From Paraburkholderia edwinii (lineage in GTDB: Bacteria; Pseudomonadota; Gammaproteobacteria; Burkholderiales; Burkholderiaceae): a stretch of DNA of 64,000 nucleotides. Both the position numbers and the translations under genes were made by a program. Each line of letters opens with the position of its first letter. The first letter of the stretch is position 1. The DNA is taken from NCBI RefSeq assembly GCF_019428685.1, contig NZ_CP080096.1, forward strand, positions 124,001 through 188,000. Reading direction: 5' to 3'. Below, one piece after another: positions 27,302 through 39,888 of this stretch. The notes beneath the pieces were generated by a model, which had not been told where the DNA came from, did no database searches, and was given only the letters and a program-made list of their open reading frames with translations.

Positions 27302-29044
27302 ATGACTGATCAACCTCGCAAGCTCCGCTCGGCCCAGTGGTTCGGTACCGCCGACAAGAACGGCTTCATGTACCGCAGCTGGATGAAGAACCAGGGCATT
27401 CCGGACCACGAATTCAACGGTAAGCCGATCATCGGCATTTGCAATACGTTCTCGGAACTGACGCCTTGCAATGCGCATTTCCGTAAGCTCGCCGAACATG
27501 TGAAGCGCGGCGTGTTCGAAGCAGGCGGCTTCCCGGTCGAGTTCCCGGTGTTCTCGAACGGCGAATCGAATCTGCGGCCCACCGCGATGTTCACGCGCAA
27601 CCTCGCCAGCATGGACGTCGAGGAATCGATCCGCGGCAATCCGATCGACGCGGTCGTGCTGCTCGCCGGCTGCGACAAGACCACGCCCGCGCTGCTGATG
27701 GGCGCGGCAAGCTGCGACGTGCCGGCCATTCTCGTGACCGGCGGACCGATGCTGAACGGCAAGCATCATGGCCGCGACATCGGCTCGGGCACCGTGGTCT
27801 GGCAACTGTCCGAACAGGTGAAGGCCGGCAAGATTTCGATTCACGAGTTCATGTCCGCCGAAGCAGGCATGTCGCGCTCGGCCGGCACCTGCAACACGAT
27901 GGGCACCGCGTCGACGATGGCCTGCATGGCCGAAGCGCTCGGCGTGACGCTGCCGCACAACGCGGCCATTCCGGCTGTCGACGCGCGCCGCTACGTGCTC
28001 GCCCATATGTCCGGCATGCGGATCGTCGAGATGGCGCTGCAGGACCTGCGTCTGTCCAAACTGCTTACGCGCGAGGCATTCGAGAACGCGATCCGCGCGA
28101 ACGCGGCGATCGGCGGCTCGACCAATGCGGCGATTCACCTGAAGGCGATCGCCGGCCGCATCGGTGTCGACCTCTCCCTCGACGACTGGACGCGCATCGG
28201 CCGCGGCACGCCGACCGTCGTCGACCTGCAGCCGTCGGGCCGCTTCCTGATGGAAGAGTTCTATTACGCGGGCGGCCTGCCGGCCGTGCTGCGCCGCCTC
28301 GGCGAAGCGGGCCTGCTGCCGCATCCGGACGCGCTGACCGCGAACGGCCAGTCGATCTGGGACAACGTGAAGGACGCGCCGAACTATAACGACGAAGTGA
28401 TTCGCCCGCTCGACAAGCCGCTCGTCGCCGACGGCGGTCTGTGCGTGCTGCGCGGCAACCTCGCGCCGAACGGCGCGGTGCTGAAGCCGTCGGCCGCAAC
28501 GCCCGCGCTGCTCAAGCACCGCGGCCGCGCGGTCGTGTTCGAGAACTTCGACGACTACAAGAAGCGCATCGCTGACCCCGAGCTCGACGTCACCAAGGAT
28601 TCCGTGCTCGTGATGAAGAACTGCGGTCCGAAGGGTTATCCGGGCATGGCCGAAGTCGGCAACATGGGCCTGCCGCCGAAGCTGCTCGCGCAAGGCGTAA
28701 CCGATATGGTGCGCGTGTCCGACGCGCGCATGAGCGGCACCGCGTACGGCACCGTCGTGCTGCACGTCGCGCCTGAAGCACGCGCGGGCGGCCCGCTTGC
28801 GGTCGTGCGCGAGGGCGATTGGATCGAGCTCGACTGCGAGGCCGGCAAGCTGCACCTCGATATTGACGAAAAGGAAATGGTCGCGCGTCTTGCCGAATGG
28901 AAGGAAGCACAGAAGCCGAACCCGAAGGATGCGACCGGCTACCGTAACCTGTATATCGAGCACGTGCTGCAGGCCGACGAAGGCTGCGACTTCGACTTCC
29001 TGGTCGGTTGCCGCGGTGCGGAAGTGCCGTCGCATTCGCACTGA
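27302..29044 (+). CDS. L-arabonate dehydratase (IlvD/Edd family)
   Basis: 580 residues, close to the about 580 of characterised sugar-acid dehydratases of this family. The three Fe-S ligating cysteines are visible: CNTFSELTPC (about 56), AGCDKTTPA (about 124) and GTCNTMGTAS (about 197), as is the C-terminal DARMSGTAYGT motif with its catalytic serine. It removes water from L-arabonate to give 2-keto-3-deoxy-L-arabonate. It is transcribed away from the arabinose operon and closed by a strong terminator. Related pentonates or D-fuconate may also be substrates. Confidence 0.9.
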   Translation: MTDQPRKLRSAQWFGTADKNGFMYRSWMKNQGIPDHEFNGKPIIGICNTFSELTPCNAHFRKLAEHVKRGVFEAGGFPVEFPVFSNGESNLRPTAMFTRNLASMDVEESIRGNPIDAVVLLAGCDKTTPALLMGAASCDVPAILVTGGPMLNGKHHGRDIGSGTVVWQLSEQVKAGKISIHEFMSAEAGMSRSAGTCNTMGTASTMACMAEALGVTLPHNAAIPAVDARRYVLAHMSGMRIVEMALQDLRLSKLLTREAFENAIRANAAIGGSTNAAIHLKAIAGRIGVDLSLDDWTRIGRGTPTVVDLQPSGRFLMEEFYYAGGLPAVLRRLGEAGLLPHPDALTANGQSIWDNVKDAPNYNDEVIRPLDKPLVADGGLCVLRGNLAPNGAVLKPSAATPALLKHRGRAVVFENFDDYKKRIADPELDVTKDSVLVMKNCGPKGYPGMAEVGNMGLPPKLLAQGVTDMVRVSDARMSGTAYGTVVLHVAPEARAGGPLAVVREGDWIELDCEAGKLHLDIDEKEMVARLAEWKEAQKPNPKDATGYRNLYIEHVLQADEGCDFDFLVGCRGAEVPSHSH

Positions 29045-29115
29045 GTCATTCGGACTGAGACATTCGCACTGAGAATGTCGCGCGGGTAATCCGCGCGCCC
29101 GCTGTGCTTGATGTG

Positions 29116-29140
29116 AAAAAGGGCCCTCGAGGCCCTTTTT
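29116..29140 (+). terminator. Intrinsic terminator after the arabonate dehydratase gene
   Basis: AAAAAGGGCC (29116-29125) pairs with GGCCCTTTTT (29131-29140) around CTCGA. The symmetrical A and T runs mean it can stop transcription in both directions, serving the dehydratase gene and the convergent FadR-type regulator. Confidence 0.88.
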
Positions 29141-29264
29141 CGCTTTCTCCGCTTCAAGATGACGCCGGCGTGATCGTGATGGTTGCGCCGGCAACCACCC
29201 TCGCCGGGACGCGCGCGCCGCGGCAAGCCGCCCTCGCCGCGCGACCGCGCTCGCACCTCGCCTG

Positions 29265-29993
29265 CTAGCCGAGCCCGCGCGTCGCCACCCCCAGAATCGA
29301 ATCGGCGTCGGCGCGCGCGTTCTCGAGCTGCACGAGGCTCGCCTGCCGTGCGCCGAGCGCGTCGCGGTTCAGAATCGCCGTCAGGATTGCCTTGTGCCGC
29401 GGCAGCGACAGCGCATGCGTGTCCGGATGGCGGCTCGTCAGCTTGATCGACTCCGATAGCGCCAGCGACATCATGTTGCCGATATACGCGAGCATGTCGT
29501 TGTGCGTTGCAGCCATGATCGCGCGGTGAAATTCGAGGTCCGGCTCGAGCAGCGCGCCCGCGTTTTGCGCGTGCTCCATCTGGTCGTAGGCGGAGTTGAT
29601 GCGCTTGAGGTCTTCATCGGTGGCAGCGGTCGCCGCGAGCGCCGCGGCCGCCGGCTCGATGATGCGCCGCACCGTCATCAGCGCGCGGAAGAACTCGCCT
29701 TCAGGGATGCTGTTGAGCGTCCAGTACAGCACGTCGGGATCGAGCATGTGCCACTCGTCGCGCGCGCGCACGATGCTTCCCACGCGCGGCTTCGATACGA
29801 CGAGCCCTTTGGCCACGAGCACGCGCGTCGCTTCGCGCAAAACCGGCCGGCTCACTCCATACTGTTCACAGAGGGCGGATTCCGCCGGCAGCCGTTCGCC
29901 CGGCTGCAGCCGCCCGCTGACGATCTCGATGCCCAATTCCTGCACGATGCGGGCGTGCATGCTTTTTCGTTGCTGGAGGTGCCGATAGTCCAT
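29265..29993 (-). CDS. FadR-subfamily GntR regulator, probable arabinose-locus repressor
   Basis: 242 residues. N-terminal winged helix (about 14-75) with LQPGERLPAESALCEQYGVSRPVLREATRVLVAKGLV; the C-terminal FCD domain shows its metal-site residues in DLEFHRAIMAATHND and the second histidine in PRHKAILTAI. FCD regulators bind carboxylic acids or sugar acids, often with a metal. Placed directly behind the arabonate dehydratase, it most likely senses a pathway acid and acts on the dyad upstream of that gene. Confidence 0.9.
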   Translation of the reverse strand: MDYRHLQQRKSMHARIVQELGIEIVSGRLQPGERLPAESALCEQYGVSRPVLREATRVLVAKGLVVSKPRVGSIVRARDEWHMLDPDVLYWTLNSIPEGEFFRALMTVRRIIEPAAAALAATAATDEDLKRINSAYDQMEHAQNAGALLEPDLEFHRAIMAATHNDMLAYIGNMMSLALSESIKLTSRHPDTHALSLPRHKAILTAILNRDALGARQASLVQLENARADADSILGVATRGLG

Positions 29994-30224
29994 TGCCGTT
30001 TATTTTCTAAGCCGCTCGAATGCGGACTTGTGCGCGGAGCTGATTGCGGCCGAACCGCTGTGGACCGGCACACAGGGCGGGGCCCGCCGGGGTGAGCCAA
30101 GCATAGCATGCGAGTCGCGAGTTGCGGCCTGGTGCGAAGACCAGGTACAACAGGCAGGTTCGTTTTTTGCTCTTGTCAGGCTAGCGGAAGATGGACCGCT
30201 TTTTTTGCGCAAGGGAGAGGGACG

Positions 30225-30467
30225 ATGAAACGTAAATTCTTCGCTGTACTGCTGGCATTCGTTTCAGCCGGCAGCAGTGTCGCGTTCGCCGCGTCATCGG
30301 ATAAAGACGCGAACAAGGCCTGCCGTCGCGACGCATTCCGGCTTTGCTCAGCCGAAATCCCGAACAAGGACAAGATCGAGGCATGCATGAAGGAGCACTA
30401 CGACCAGCTATCGCCGCCGTGCCAGAAGTTGTTCCAATCCTCGTCGTCCAACAATGATGGGAAGTAA
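30225..30467 (+). CDS. Small secreted cysteine-rich protein (GLG1-type repeat)
   Basis: 80 residues from ATG 30225, which has GGGAGAGG at suitable spacing. A signal peptide (MKRKFFAVLLAFVSAGSSVAFA) precedes a four-cysteine module: NKACRRDAFRLCSAEIP, EACMKEHYDQLSPPCQ. The pattern C-x7-C ... C-x11-C with 'KEHYDQLSPPC' matches the cysteine-rich GLG1 repeat found in one copy in many bacterial periplasmic proteins. Two disulfides are likely. It precedes the DUF4148-like gene by 17 bases, possibly in one transcript. Function unknown. Confidence 0.82.
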   Translation: MKRKFFAVLLAFVSAGSSVAFAASSDKDANKACRRDAFRLCSAEIPNKDKIEACMKEHYDQLSPPCQKLFQSSSSNNDGK

Positions 30468-30490
30468 AACTCAAAAAGGAGAGTATGCAG

Positions 30491-30898
30491 ATGAAGACTA
30501 AGGCTCATAACAGACACACCATGAAGCTCGCCGCGTGGATCGCGGGCGCCGCGCTCGCGGCCGGCGCGGCAACCGGTGCCTTTGCACAGGACAACGCGCA
30601 GGCGGGCGGTACGCAAGGCGGCGCCGCGGTACATCCGGCGAACCCGTCGGCGAACGGGGCAACGAATGGGGCGACGAATGGGGCAACCAATGCGGCGCCA
30701 GCCGCCGCAAGCATGACCAAGGCGCAGCGCAAGGCCGCGCAGAAGCAGGCGCGCAAGGAAGCACGCGCGAAGCGCAATGCCGAGCTCAAGCAACTCGAAG
30801 AGAACGGTTACGAGCCGGGCCGCGACGATCCGAACTACCCGCAAAACCTGCAGAACGCGCAGAGAAAGGCCGGCATCGGCCAGGGCGCGAGCCAGTAA
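30491..30898 (+). CDS. DUF4148-like small periplasmic protein
   Basis: 135 residues from ATG 30491, nine bases after AAGGAG; ATG 30485 is only three bases from it. A long signal peptide (LAAWIAGAALAAGAATGAFA) leads into a low-complexity linker with GATNGATNGATN, a Lys/Arg/Ala-rich helix (KAQRKAAQKQARKEARAKR) and a C-terminal LKQLEENGYEPGRDDPNYP segment that fits the DUF4148 signature common in Burkholderiaceae. The 12-nt coding repeat near 30656-30691 encodes the NGAT units. Role unknown. Confidence 0.75.
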   Translation: MKTKAHNRHTMKLAAWIAGAALAAGAATGAFAQDNAQAGGTQGGAAVHPANPSANGATNGATNGATNAAPAAASMTKAQRKAAQKQARKEARAKRNAELKQLEENGYEPGRDDPNYPQNLQNAQRKAGIGQGASQ

Positions 30899-31147
30899 TC
30901 CGCAGCGGGCGCGCGCGACAACGCCGCGCCCCAACCCCCGCGGGCTATGGGGCACCGCCCGCGGTCCAACCACATTTCACACCGTAAGTGTCGCCGGAAC
31001 CGGACGCGTCGCTGCGCGCCTGGTACACATGGGTAAAGCGACTATGTGATACTTCCGACGCTCGACGGCCGGTATTTTTCGCTCCGCATTGCGACATTCG
31101 GCCTTGGTATACGACAATCCGACAAGCCCAAGCTATTCCAGTCAAAA

Positions 31148-34828
<3,681 letters not shown>

Positions 34829-34907
34829 CCGCGCCAGTCGCGATAGCCGCCCGCTCGAACGCGCGCCGGACCGAATGGAAAGCTGCATCAGCATGGAGAC
34901 GAACCTG

Positions 34908-35756
34908 ATGACCCGCTCGTCCTACGAGCTGTCGCCGCAGCGGATGCACGATTTCGATATCGAGCTGAAGCTGCTGCTCGAAGCGATCTACCTCAAGTAT
35001 CAGCACGACTTCCGGCATTATGCGATGTCGTCGTTGCGGCGTCGGCTCGCGCAGGCGCTCGAGGAGTTCGGGCTGACCTCGCTGTCGCAACTGCAAGACC
35101 GCATCATGCGCAGCGAGACCGAGTTCAGCCGGCTGTTTCACTACCTGACGGTGCAGGTCAGCGACATGTTCCGCGACCCGCAGTACTTTCTCGCGCTGCG
35201 CGAACATGTGCTGCCGCTCCTGCAGACGTATCCGTCGATCAAGGTGTGGGTGGCGGGCTGCAGCACCGGCGAGGAATTGTGGTCGCTGAAAATTCTCTTC
35301 GACGAAGCGGGTTTGACCGAACGCACGCTGTTTTACGCGACCGATATCAATCCGGGCGCGCTCGCACGCGCCGAAGCAGGCATTTATGCGCTCGACCGCA
35401 TTGCCGGCTTTACGCGCAACTATCTTGCAGCGGGCGGCAAGCATTCGCTGTCGGACTATTACCATGCGGCATATGGCGGCGCGCGCTTCGCCGGTTCGCT
35501 AAGCGACCGCGTCGTGTTCGCCGACCATAGCCTGTCGACCGATGAAGTGTTTCTCGAAGCGCATCTCGTGTCGTGCCGCAATGTGCTGATCTATTTCGAT
35601 CGCGGCCTGCAGGACCGCGCGCTCGGTCTGTTCGAGCGTTCGCTCGTGCGGCGCGGCTTTTTAGGGCTCGGCAGCAAGGAAAGCCTGCGCTTTTCGAACC
35701 ACTATGACGGTTTCGAAGAGTTTCGCGAACACGAACGCATCTATCAGAAACGGTAA
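34908..35756 (+). CDS. CheR-type protein-glutamate methyltransferase
   Basis: About 282 residues from ATG 34908 (GGAG nine bases upstream); ATG codons at 34875 and 34893 are alternatives. N-terminal helical CheR domain (YLKYQHDFRHYAMSSLRRRL), then a SAM-binding domain with VWVAGCSTGEELWSL, ATDINPGALARA and the conserved CRNVLIYFDRGLQ. The normal role is methylating receptor glutamates. No chemoreceptor lies nearby, so the target may be the neighbouring coiled-coil kinase or a distant receptor. Followed by CheB. Confidence 0.92.
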   Translation: MTRSSYELSPQRMHDFDIELKLLLEAIYLKYQHDFRHYAMSSLRRRLAQALEEFGLTSLSQLQDRIMRSETEFSRLFHYLTVQVSDMFRDPQYFLALREHVLPLLQTYPSIKVWVAGCSTGEELWSLKILFDEAGLTERTLFYATDINPGALARAEAGIYALDRIAGFTRNYLAAGGKHSLSDYYHAAYGGARFAGSLSDRVVFADHSLSTDEVFLEAHLVSCRNVLIYFDRGLQDRALGLFERSLVRRGFLGLGSKESLRFSNHYDGFEEFREHERIYQKR

Positions 35757-35909
35757 ATGCGGCAACGAATGCAGCATCGGACATCGCGCCGGAATCGGCG
35801 CTAAATTCGACGTTTGAATTGTCGTTAAACCGAGTAGACGTTAAATGCGGTACACATTAAACCGCTGATTTTGAACCCGGCTTCGACCGACCGACTGAAC
35901 AGGACCCTT

Positions 35910-36533
35910 ATGCGAGACGACAGAGCCCGTGCCGCCGCCGCGCCAGAAGCGCCCCGTTCCGCGCGCGCGTTCGACGCGGTCGTGCTCGGCGGCTCGGCGG
36001 GCGGCACCGAAGTGATGGCGCTGCTGCTGGCGTCGCTGCCGGCGGACTTCGCGCCGGCTATGCTGATCGTTTCGCATTTGCCGGCCGATTCGCCGAGCTA
36101 TCTCGTCGAATCGCTCCGCTACCGCTGCCGGCTGCCGGTGGTCGAACCCGATTCGGGCGAACGCGTCGTCGCGGGCCGTGTGCATGTCGCGCCGCCCGGC
36201 TATCACATGCTGGTCGACGACGACCGCACGATCGCGCTGTCGATCGATTCATCGGTGCGCTACTCGAGGCCGTCGATCGATGTGATGTTCGAATCGGCCG
36301 CGCATGTGTACGCGACGCGGCTGCTCGGTATTCTGCTGTCAGGCGCGAACGACGACGGCTCGCATGGACTTGAAGTGATTCGCGCGATGGGTGGCGTCGC
36401 GTGGGTGCAGGACCCGCAAACGGCAAGCTCGGCCACCATGCCGCGCGCGGCGATCGCTCGGGGAGCGGTCGACGACATTCTTTCTCCAACTCTCATGGCC
36501 CAGCGGCTCGCCGCATTGCCGGCCTCATCGTGA
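35910..36533 (+). CDS. CheB-type methylesterase catalytic domain without receiver
   Basis: About 207 residues from ATG 35910 (AGGA five bases upstream). Only the catalytic CheB_methylest domain is present: serine in VVLGGSAGGTE, histidine in LIVSHLPADSP, aspartate in LSGANDDGSHGL, giving the complete triad. The usual N-terminal receiver is missing, so phosphorylation control must come from elsewhere or be absent. It lies between CheR and a receiver-kinase in one direction and is ten bases from the latter. Confidence 0.92.
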   Translation: MRDDRARAAAAPEAPRSARAFDAVVLGGSAGGTEVMALLLASLPADFAPAMLIVSHLPADSPSYLVESLRYRCRLPVVEPDSGERVVAGRVHVAPPGYHMLVDDDRTIALSIDSSVRYSRPSIDVMFESAAHVYATRLLGILLSGANDDGSHGLEVIRAMGGVAWVQDPQTASSATMPRAAIARGAVDDILSPTLMAQRLAALPASS

Positions 36534-36542
36534 TCCGACGCC

Positions 36543-37733
36543 ATGGCGCATCCATCAGTCAATATCCTGATCGTCGACGACATCGCCCATAACATCACGG
36601 CGCTCGAAGCGTTGCTGTCACGTCCCGGTGTCGAGCTGCTCGTCGCCAATTCGGGGACCGCGGCGCTCGATCTGCTGCTCAAGCACGATGCCGCACTCGC
36701 GATTCTCGACGTCAATATGCCGGGCATGAACGGCTTCGAACTCGCATCGCTGATGCGCGGCAGCCCACGCACGTCACATGTGCCGATCATCTTTCTGACC
36801 GCGACCGCCGAAGACGCATCGCGCACGTTCCGCGGCTACGAAGCGGGCGCCGTCGACTTCCTGCACAAGCCGTTCGATCCGCGCATTCTGCAATCGAAGG
36901 TCGATGTGTTCGTGCAGCTCGAGCAGCACAAGCGTCAGCTCGCCGATCAACTGCTCGCGACGCGCCAGCTGCTCGAAGCAAACGAAATGCTGATGGCCGT
37001 GCTCGGACACGATCTGCGCACACCCCTTGGCACCGTGCTCGCATCGGCCGAATATCTGGTGCGCAACGCGCCCGACGAGCAGGCGGTGACCGTCGCGAAC
37101 CGCATCAGGAACAGCTCGCTACGGATGTCGCGCATGGTGCATCAGCTGCTGAACCTCGCGCGGCTGCAAGGCGGCCGCATGCCGCTTGCGCCGCGCAACG
37201 CCGATCTCGCCGCGCTGTGTCGTTCGGTGATCGAAGAATTCGCGACGCAGGAAGGCGTCGAGCGCATCGCGCTCGATGCGCGCGGCGACTGCAGCGGCAA
37301 TTGGGACACCGATCTGCTTTGGCAGGCCATTTCCAATCTGATCAGCAATGCCTTGCATCACGGCGCGCAGGACGGACGCATCGCCGTCGATATCGACGGC
37401 AGCGACACGCGGAACATTACGCTGACCATTACGAATGACGGCGCGATTCCGGCCAGCGTGATGCCGCATCTGTTCGAAGCGTTCGGCAGCACGACGCCGG
37501 GCCGGCGCGCGATGGATAGCCGTGCCACGGGCGGGCCTCAGCCTGCGGGTGGACGCCCCGCGGACGGCCAGTCTGCAGAAGCCCGCGCCCGCGGAGGACT
37601 CGGGCTCGGCCTGCATATCGTGCGCACGATCGTGCAGATGCATGGCGGCAGAGTGTCCGGCGCATCGGATGCGGAACGCGGCACCGTTTTTACGATCGAA
37701 TTGCCGCGCGCAGCGCCCGGCATGTCGCATTAA
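36543..37733 (+). CDS. Receiver-histidine kinase (N-terminal REC, HisKA, HATPase)
   Basis: 396 residues. Receiver first (about 5-120) with phospho-acceptor in AILDVNMPGM and conserved lysine in FLHKPFDP, then a coiled-coil linker, HisKA with LGHDLRTPLG (about 160) and HATPase with NLISNALHHG and LGLGLHIVRTIV. An unusual glycine/proline/alanine-rich insert (about 320-350) interrupts the ATPase domain before its G2 box. There is no membrane segment, so it is a cytosolic relay kinase that may take phosphate from the large hybrid kinase. Last gene of the cluster. Confidence 0.92.
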   Translation: MAHPSVNILIVDDIAHNITALEALLSRPGVELLVANSGTAALDLLLKHDAALAILDVNMPGMNGFELASLMRGSPRTSHVPIIFLTATAEDASRTFRGYEAGAVDFLHKPFDPRILQSKVDVFVQLEQHKRQLADQLLATRQLLEANEMLMAVLGHDLRTPLGTVLASAEYLVRNAPDEQAVTVANRIRNSSLRMSRMVHQLLNLARLQGGRMPLAPRNADLAALCRSVIEEFATQEGVERIALDARGDCSGNWDTDLLWQAISNLISNALHHGAQDGRIAVDIDGSDTRNITLTITNDGAIPASVMPHLFEAFGSTTPGRRAMDSRATGGPQPAGGRPADGQSAEARARGGLGLGLHIVRTIVQMHGGRVSGASDAERGTVFTIELPRAAPGMSH

Positions 37734-37884
37734 TGTCGCACTAGCAGCCTGCGGCGGCGTTGCAAAAATAGCGCGTGTTTTACCTCGCCGGGGCGAACCG
37801 CTCTACAATGCATCCCGGCTCTTTGGAGGCGTCGCGCGTCGACGCTTTCGTTGCCCGCCGTTTGCTGACTCGCCCGCTTTCAAC

Positions 37885-38871
37885 ATGCTCACCCGTTCAT
37901 CCCGATTCGCGCTCGTGCTGCTGCCCGGGCTCGCCGTCGCGCTTGCCGCGTGTTCATCCACGCCCAAACCGAAGCTGCAGGACGAGTTCCTCAGCAACGA
38001 GACGAGTCCGTTCATGCACACGTTCACCGTATCAAGCGCGGAAGCATGCGATTCGGCGCGGCGCGCGCTGCTGAGCCAAGGCTATATGACCACGGCCGCG
38101 CGGCCCGATACGATCGATGCGTCGAAGAATTTCCAGCCGGCCAGCGACTCGCATTACACCGTCGAATTTCATGTGGTGTGCACAGCAGGCGACGATGCCG
38201 TGAATTCGAGCGTGGTCTACGTGAACGCCGTGCAAAACGGCTATGCGCTGAAGAAAAGCGATACGTCGGCCAGCGTCGGGTTGAGCATTCTCGGCTCGGT
38301 GTCACTGCCGATTCGCTCGAACAGCGACGCGATGGTCAAGATCTCAAGCGAGACGATCCAGTCCGACAAGTTCTACGATCGATTCTTCGATCTCGTCGGA
38401 CGGTATTTGCAGGCCTCCGTGCGTACCGCGCCGGTGCCCGGTACAACGGTCGACGAGAAATCGTTGCCTGGCGATCCGTTGCCGTTGCCCGCGCCGGCAC
38501 TTGTTGCGGCGCCCGCGACGGTTACCGCGCCACCCACGCCGGTTGCCGCGCTTCCTGTGACAGCGACGCCAGCCAAGGCGTTGCCCGCGGCAGCGGCATC
38601 GAATGCGGTGGCGACATCGGCGTCGGCAGGTGCCGCGATGACACCGCCTATTTCGGGCACTGCCGCGGCCACCACGCCGGCGACTGCGGCGGCATCAGAA
38701 AAGGCCGCCGCAATGGCCGGCACAGCCGCGGCGGTCGCGCCCGCGGCCGCATCGGATGCCGCGGCGGCGTCGGCCGCCTTAACGCCGGGCCTCGAGCCCG
38801 TCGTGGAGCATGCGGGCACCGCATCGCCCGCCTCGAGCCCTGCGATCATGCCGCAGTCCCAGCCACAGTAA
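37885..38871 (+). CDS. DUF2242-like lipoprotein with Ala/Thr/Pro-rich tail
   Basis: 328 residues from ATG 37885. Lipoprotein signal with lipobox LAVALAAC (cysteine about residue 21), then a folded domain (about 25-180) with FMHTFTVSSAEACDSARRALLSQGY and SHYTVEFHVVCTAG that I associate with DUF2242. From about 185 onward the chain is almost only Ala, Pro, Thr and Val, a probable cell-wall-spanning or disordered tail. Conserved cysteines may form a disulfide. It ends two bases from the convergent LysR stop. Function unknown. Confidence 0.78.
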   Translation: MLTRSSRFALVLLPGLAVALAACSSTPKPKLQDEFLSNETSPFMHTFTVSSAEACDSARRALLSQGYMTTAARPDTIDASKNFQPASDSHYTVEFHVVCTAGDDAVNSSVVYVNAVQNGYALKKSDTSASVGLSILGSVSLPIRSNSDAMVKISSETIQSDKFYDRFFDLVGRYLQASVRTAPVPGTTVDEKSLPGDPLPLPAPALVAAPATVTAPPTPVAALPVTATPAKALPAAAASNAVATSASAGAAMTPPISGTAAATTPATAAASEKAAAMAGTAAAVAPAAASDAAAASAALTPGLEPVVEHAGTASPASSPAIMPQSQPQ

Positions 38872-38873
38872 GC

Positions 38874-39773
38874 CTAAGCACGCGCCCCGCCGCGCTCGCG
38901 AATCAGATCGATCAGCGCCCGCAACCCCGCGGGCACATGACGCCGCCCCGGATAGTAAAGAGATAAGCGATCAAATGGCGGCGTCCAGTCGGCCAGCACA
39001 CGCCGCAGCGTGCCGGCTTGCAGATCGGCGCCGACTGTCCATTCGGTCAGGTACGTCAGCCCAAGGCCCGCGCGCGCGGCCGACAGCATCAACTCGGGAT
39101 CGTCGAGCGTGATCGCGCCTTTCACGTCGATCGTCAGCGCCTCGCCGTGCCGCTCGAACTCCCAGTGATAGATCGCGCCGCTCGGCATCCGCGTGCGGAT
39201 GCAGCGATGCGCGGCGAGATCGGCAGGCGTGCGCGGCTGCGGATGCTCCACGAAATACGCGGGGCTGCCCGCCACCGCAAAGCGCAGCATCGGGCCCAGC
39301 GGCACCGCGATCATGTCTTGCGGCACGGCCTCCGCGAGACGAATACCCGCATCGAAACCTTCGACGACGATGTCGATCATCCGGCCCTCGGTGACGATGT
39401 CGAGCTTCATCTCCGGGTAGCGGCGCAGGAATTCGATAAAGATCGGCATCGCCTGGCGAGCCGCCCCTGCGGATGTGTTGATCCGCAAGTTGCCCGATGG
39501 TGTATCACGATAGCTCCCCGCCTGCTCGAGCGCAGTGCGGATCGCCGACAGCGCGGGCGCGACGCTATCGGCGAACTGGGCGCCTGCTTCGGTCAACGAA
39601 ACGCTGCGCGTAGTGCGATTGAAGAGCCGCACGCCGATGCGCGCTTCCAGCGCCGCGATGGCATGGCTCAGCGCCGACTTCGACACGCCCAGTTCGGTTG
39701 CCGCCGCGCGAAAGCTGCGGTGGCGCGCCACGGCCAGCACTGCCTCCAGTTCCGTCAGCCCGGAAGTTTCCAT
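38874..39773 (-). CDS. LysR-family regulator
   Basis: 299 residues. HTH at the N-terminus (ELEAVLAVARHRSFRAAATELGVSKSALSHAIAALEARIGVRLF) and a standard effector domain with DIVVEGFDAGIRLAEAVPQDM, typical of the CrgA/AphB-like clade that often controls a divergent redox gene. It is divergent from the aldehyde dehydrogenase gene (115 bases between starts), so that gene is its likely target. Confidence 0.92.
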   Translation of the reverse strand: METSGLTELEAVLAVARHRSFRAAATELGVSKSALSHAIAALEARIGVRLFNRTTRSVSLTEAGAQFADSVAPALSAIRTALEQAGSYRDTPSGNLRINTSAGAARQAMPIFIEFLRRYPEMKLDIVTEGRMIDIVVEGFDAGIRLAEAVPQDMIAVPLGPMLRFAVAGSPAYFVEHPQPRTPADLAAHRCIRTRMPSGAIYHWEFERHGEALTIDVKGAITLDDPELMLSAARAGLGLTYLTEWTVGADLQAGTLRRVLADWTPPFDRLSLYYPGRRHVPAGLRALIDLIRERGGARA

Positions 39774-39888
39774 TGTCCTAAATCGTTCAACAAGTCGTGC
39801 TCGATTATATGGCTAGTCAGGCCAACGGACTGGACCTATCTTTGAGAGCCACTCAGCACGTTCATGCACGTACAGGAGCCTCCGATTC

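Noticed and set aside
27272..29194. 640-codon minus-strand ORF over the arabonate dehydratase gene
   Set aside because: Shadow frame of a gene with all catalytic cysteines; the translation has no recognisable fold.
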